A stretch of DNA of 23,185 bases, taken from Ichthyophthirius multifiliis. Its lineage: Eukaryota; Ciliophora; Oligohymenophorea; Hymenostomatida. A program made the translations under genes and the position numbers. This document shows, piece after piece, positions 23,183 through 23,185 of the stretch. The notes below the pieces were generated by a model. It did not search any database and was not told where the DNA came from. It worked only from the letters and a program-made list of their open reading frames with translations. The stretch's first letter is position 1. Each line of letters opens with the position of its first letter. The stretch covers positions 1-23,185 of the forward strand of contig NW_004086012.1 of assembly GCF_000220395.1 (NCBI RefSeq), in the 5' to 3' direction.

Positions 23183-23185
23183 TTT
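22946..23185. other. 5' flank of the NEK gene, ending in (AT)n
   Basis: About 240 bp upstream of the kinase start. Poly-A/T runs, then an AT dinucleotide tract at 23142-23179 that ends the window. No telomeric repeat and no other gene is seen. Confidence 0.7.

Noticed and set aside
1-23185. Euplotes-style programmed +1 frameshifting
   Set aside because: Euplotes uses TAA/TAG as stops; here they are Gln. The breaks go in both directions and sit at homopolymers or repeats, which suits sequence error better.
1-23185. Mitochondrial or apicoplast-like genome because of extreme AT
   Set aside because: Spliceosomal-type introns, NEK kinase, V-ATPase and centrin-like genes mark nuclear DNA.
1-23185. 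tRNA, rRNA, CRISPR, transposon or virus-like sequence
   Set aside because: No T-loop or acceptor-like segments, rRNA-like blocks, spaced direct repeats, terminal repeats, or polymerase, integrase or capsid motifs were seen in either strand.

Overview
This window is nuclear DNA from a ciliate, probably macronuclear and probably an oligohymenophorean such as Ichthyophthirius or a close relative. The reasons are: (i) A+T is extreme, well over 80% by eye; (ii) conserved protein families read through only if TAA and TAG are sense codons, and they fall at glutamine positions, while TGA ends the genes; (iii) there are many tiny GT...AG introns, mostly 38-75 bp, with longer ones swollen by (TA)n. The species is an inference from composition and code only. 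Read with the standard code the window looks almost empty; read with the ciliate code it holds nine genes.

Layout, left to right. 60-935 (-): 5' part of a mitochondrial-type DnaJ/Hsp40 co-chaperone, cut off by the window edge inside an intron. 1639-3270 (+): RING-finger protein with a second, UBR-box-like zinc cluster, a likely E3 ubiquitin ligase. 3496-4315 (-): single-pass, probably mitochondrial membrane protein. 4714-9560 (+): long Q/N-rich coiled-coil protein carrying an axonemal dynein light-chain (p28-like) domain. 10366-13104 (-): V-type H+-ATPase subunit a. 13515-14675 (+): FHA-domain protein. 14904-15521 (+): centrin-like EF-hand protein. 17373-19077 (-): unrecognised Q/N-rich protein with a hydrophobic N-terminal domain. 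20509-22945 (-): NIMA-related (NEK) kinase with long asparagine tracts.

Genes alternate in strand and are separated by 0.1-1.9 kb of AT-rich spacer. No operon is expected or seen. At least three genes (axonemal domain protein, centrin-like protein, NEK kinase) belong to families tied to cilia, basal bodies or the cytoskeleton, as is usual in ciliates. The V-ATPase, DnaJ and the small membrane protein are housekeeping or organelle genes.

Several well conserved genes carry apparent one-base frame breaks in both directions, mostly at A or T runs or microsatellites. This points to homopolymer errors in the sequence rather than decay or programmed frameshifting. Both window ends lie in (AT)n, without ciliate telomere repeats, so the window looks like a contig bounded by unresolved repeats. 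I saw no tRNA, rRNA, CRISPR array, virus-like element or transposon.
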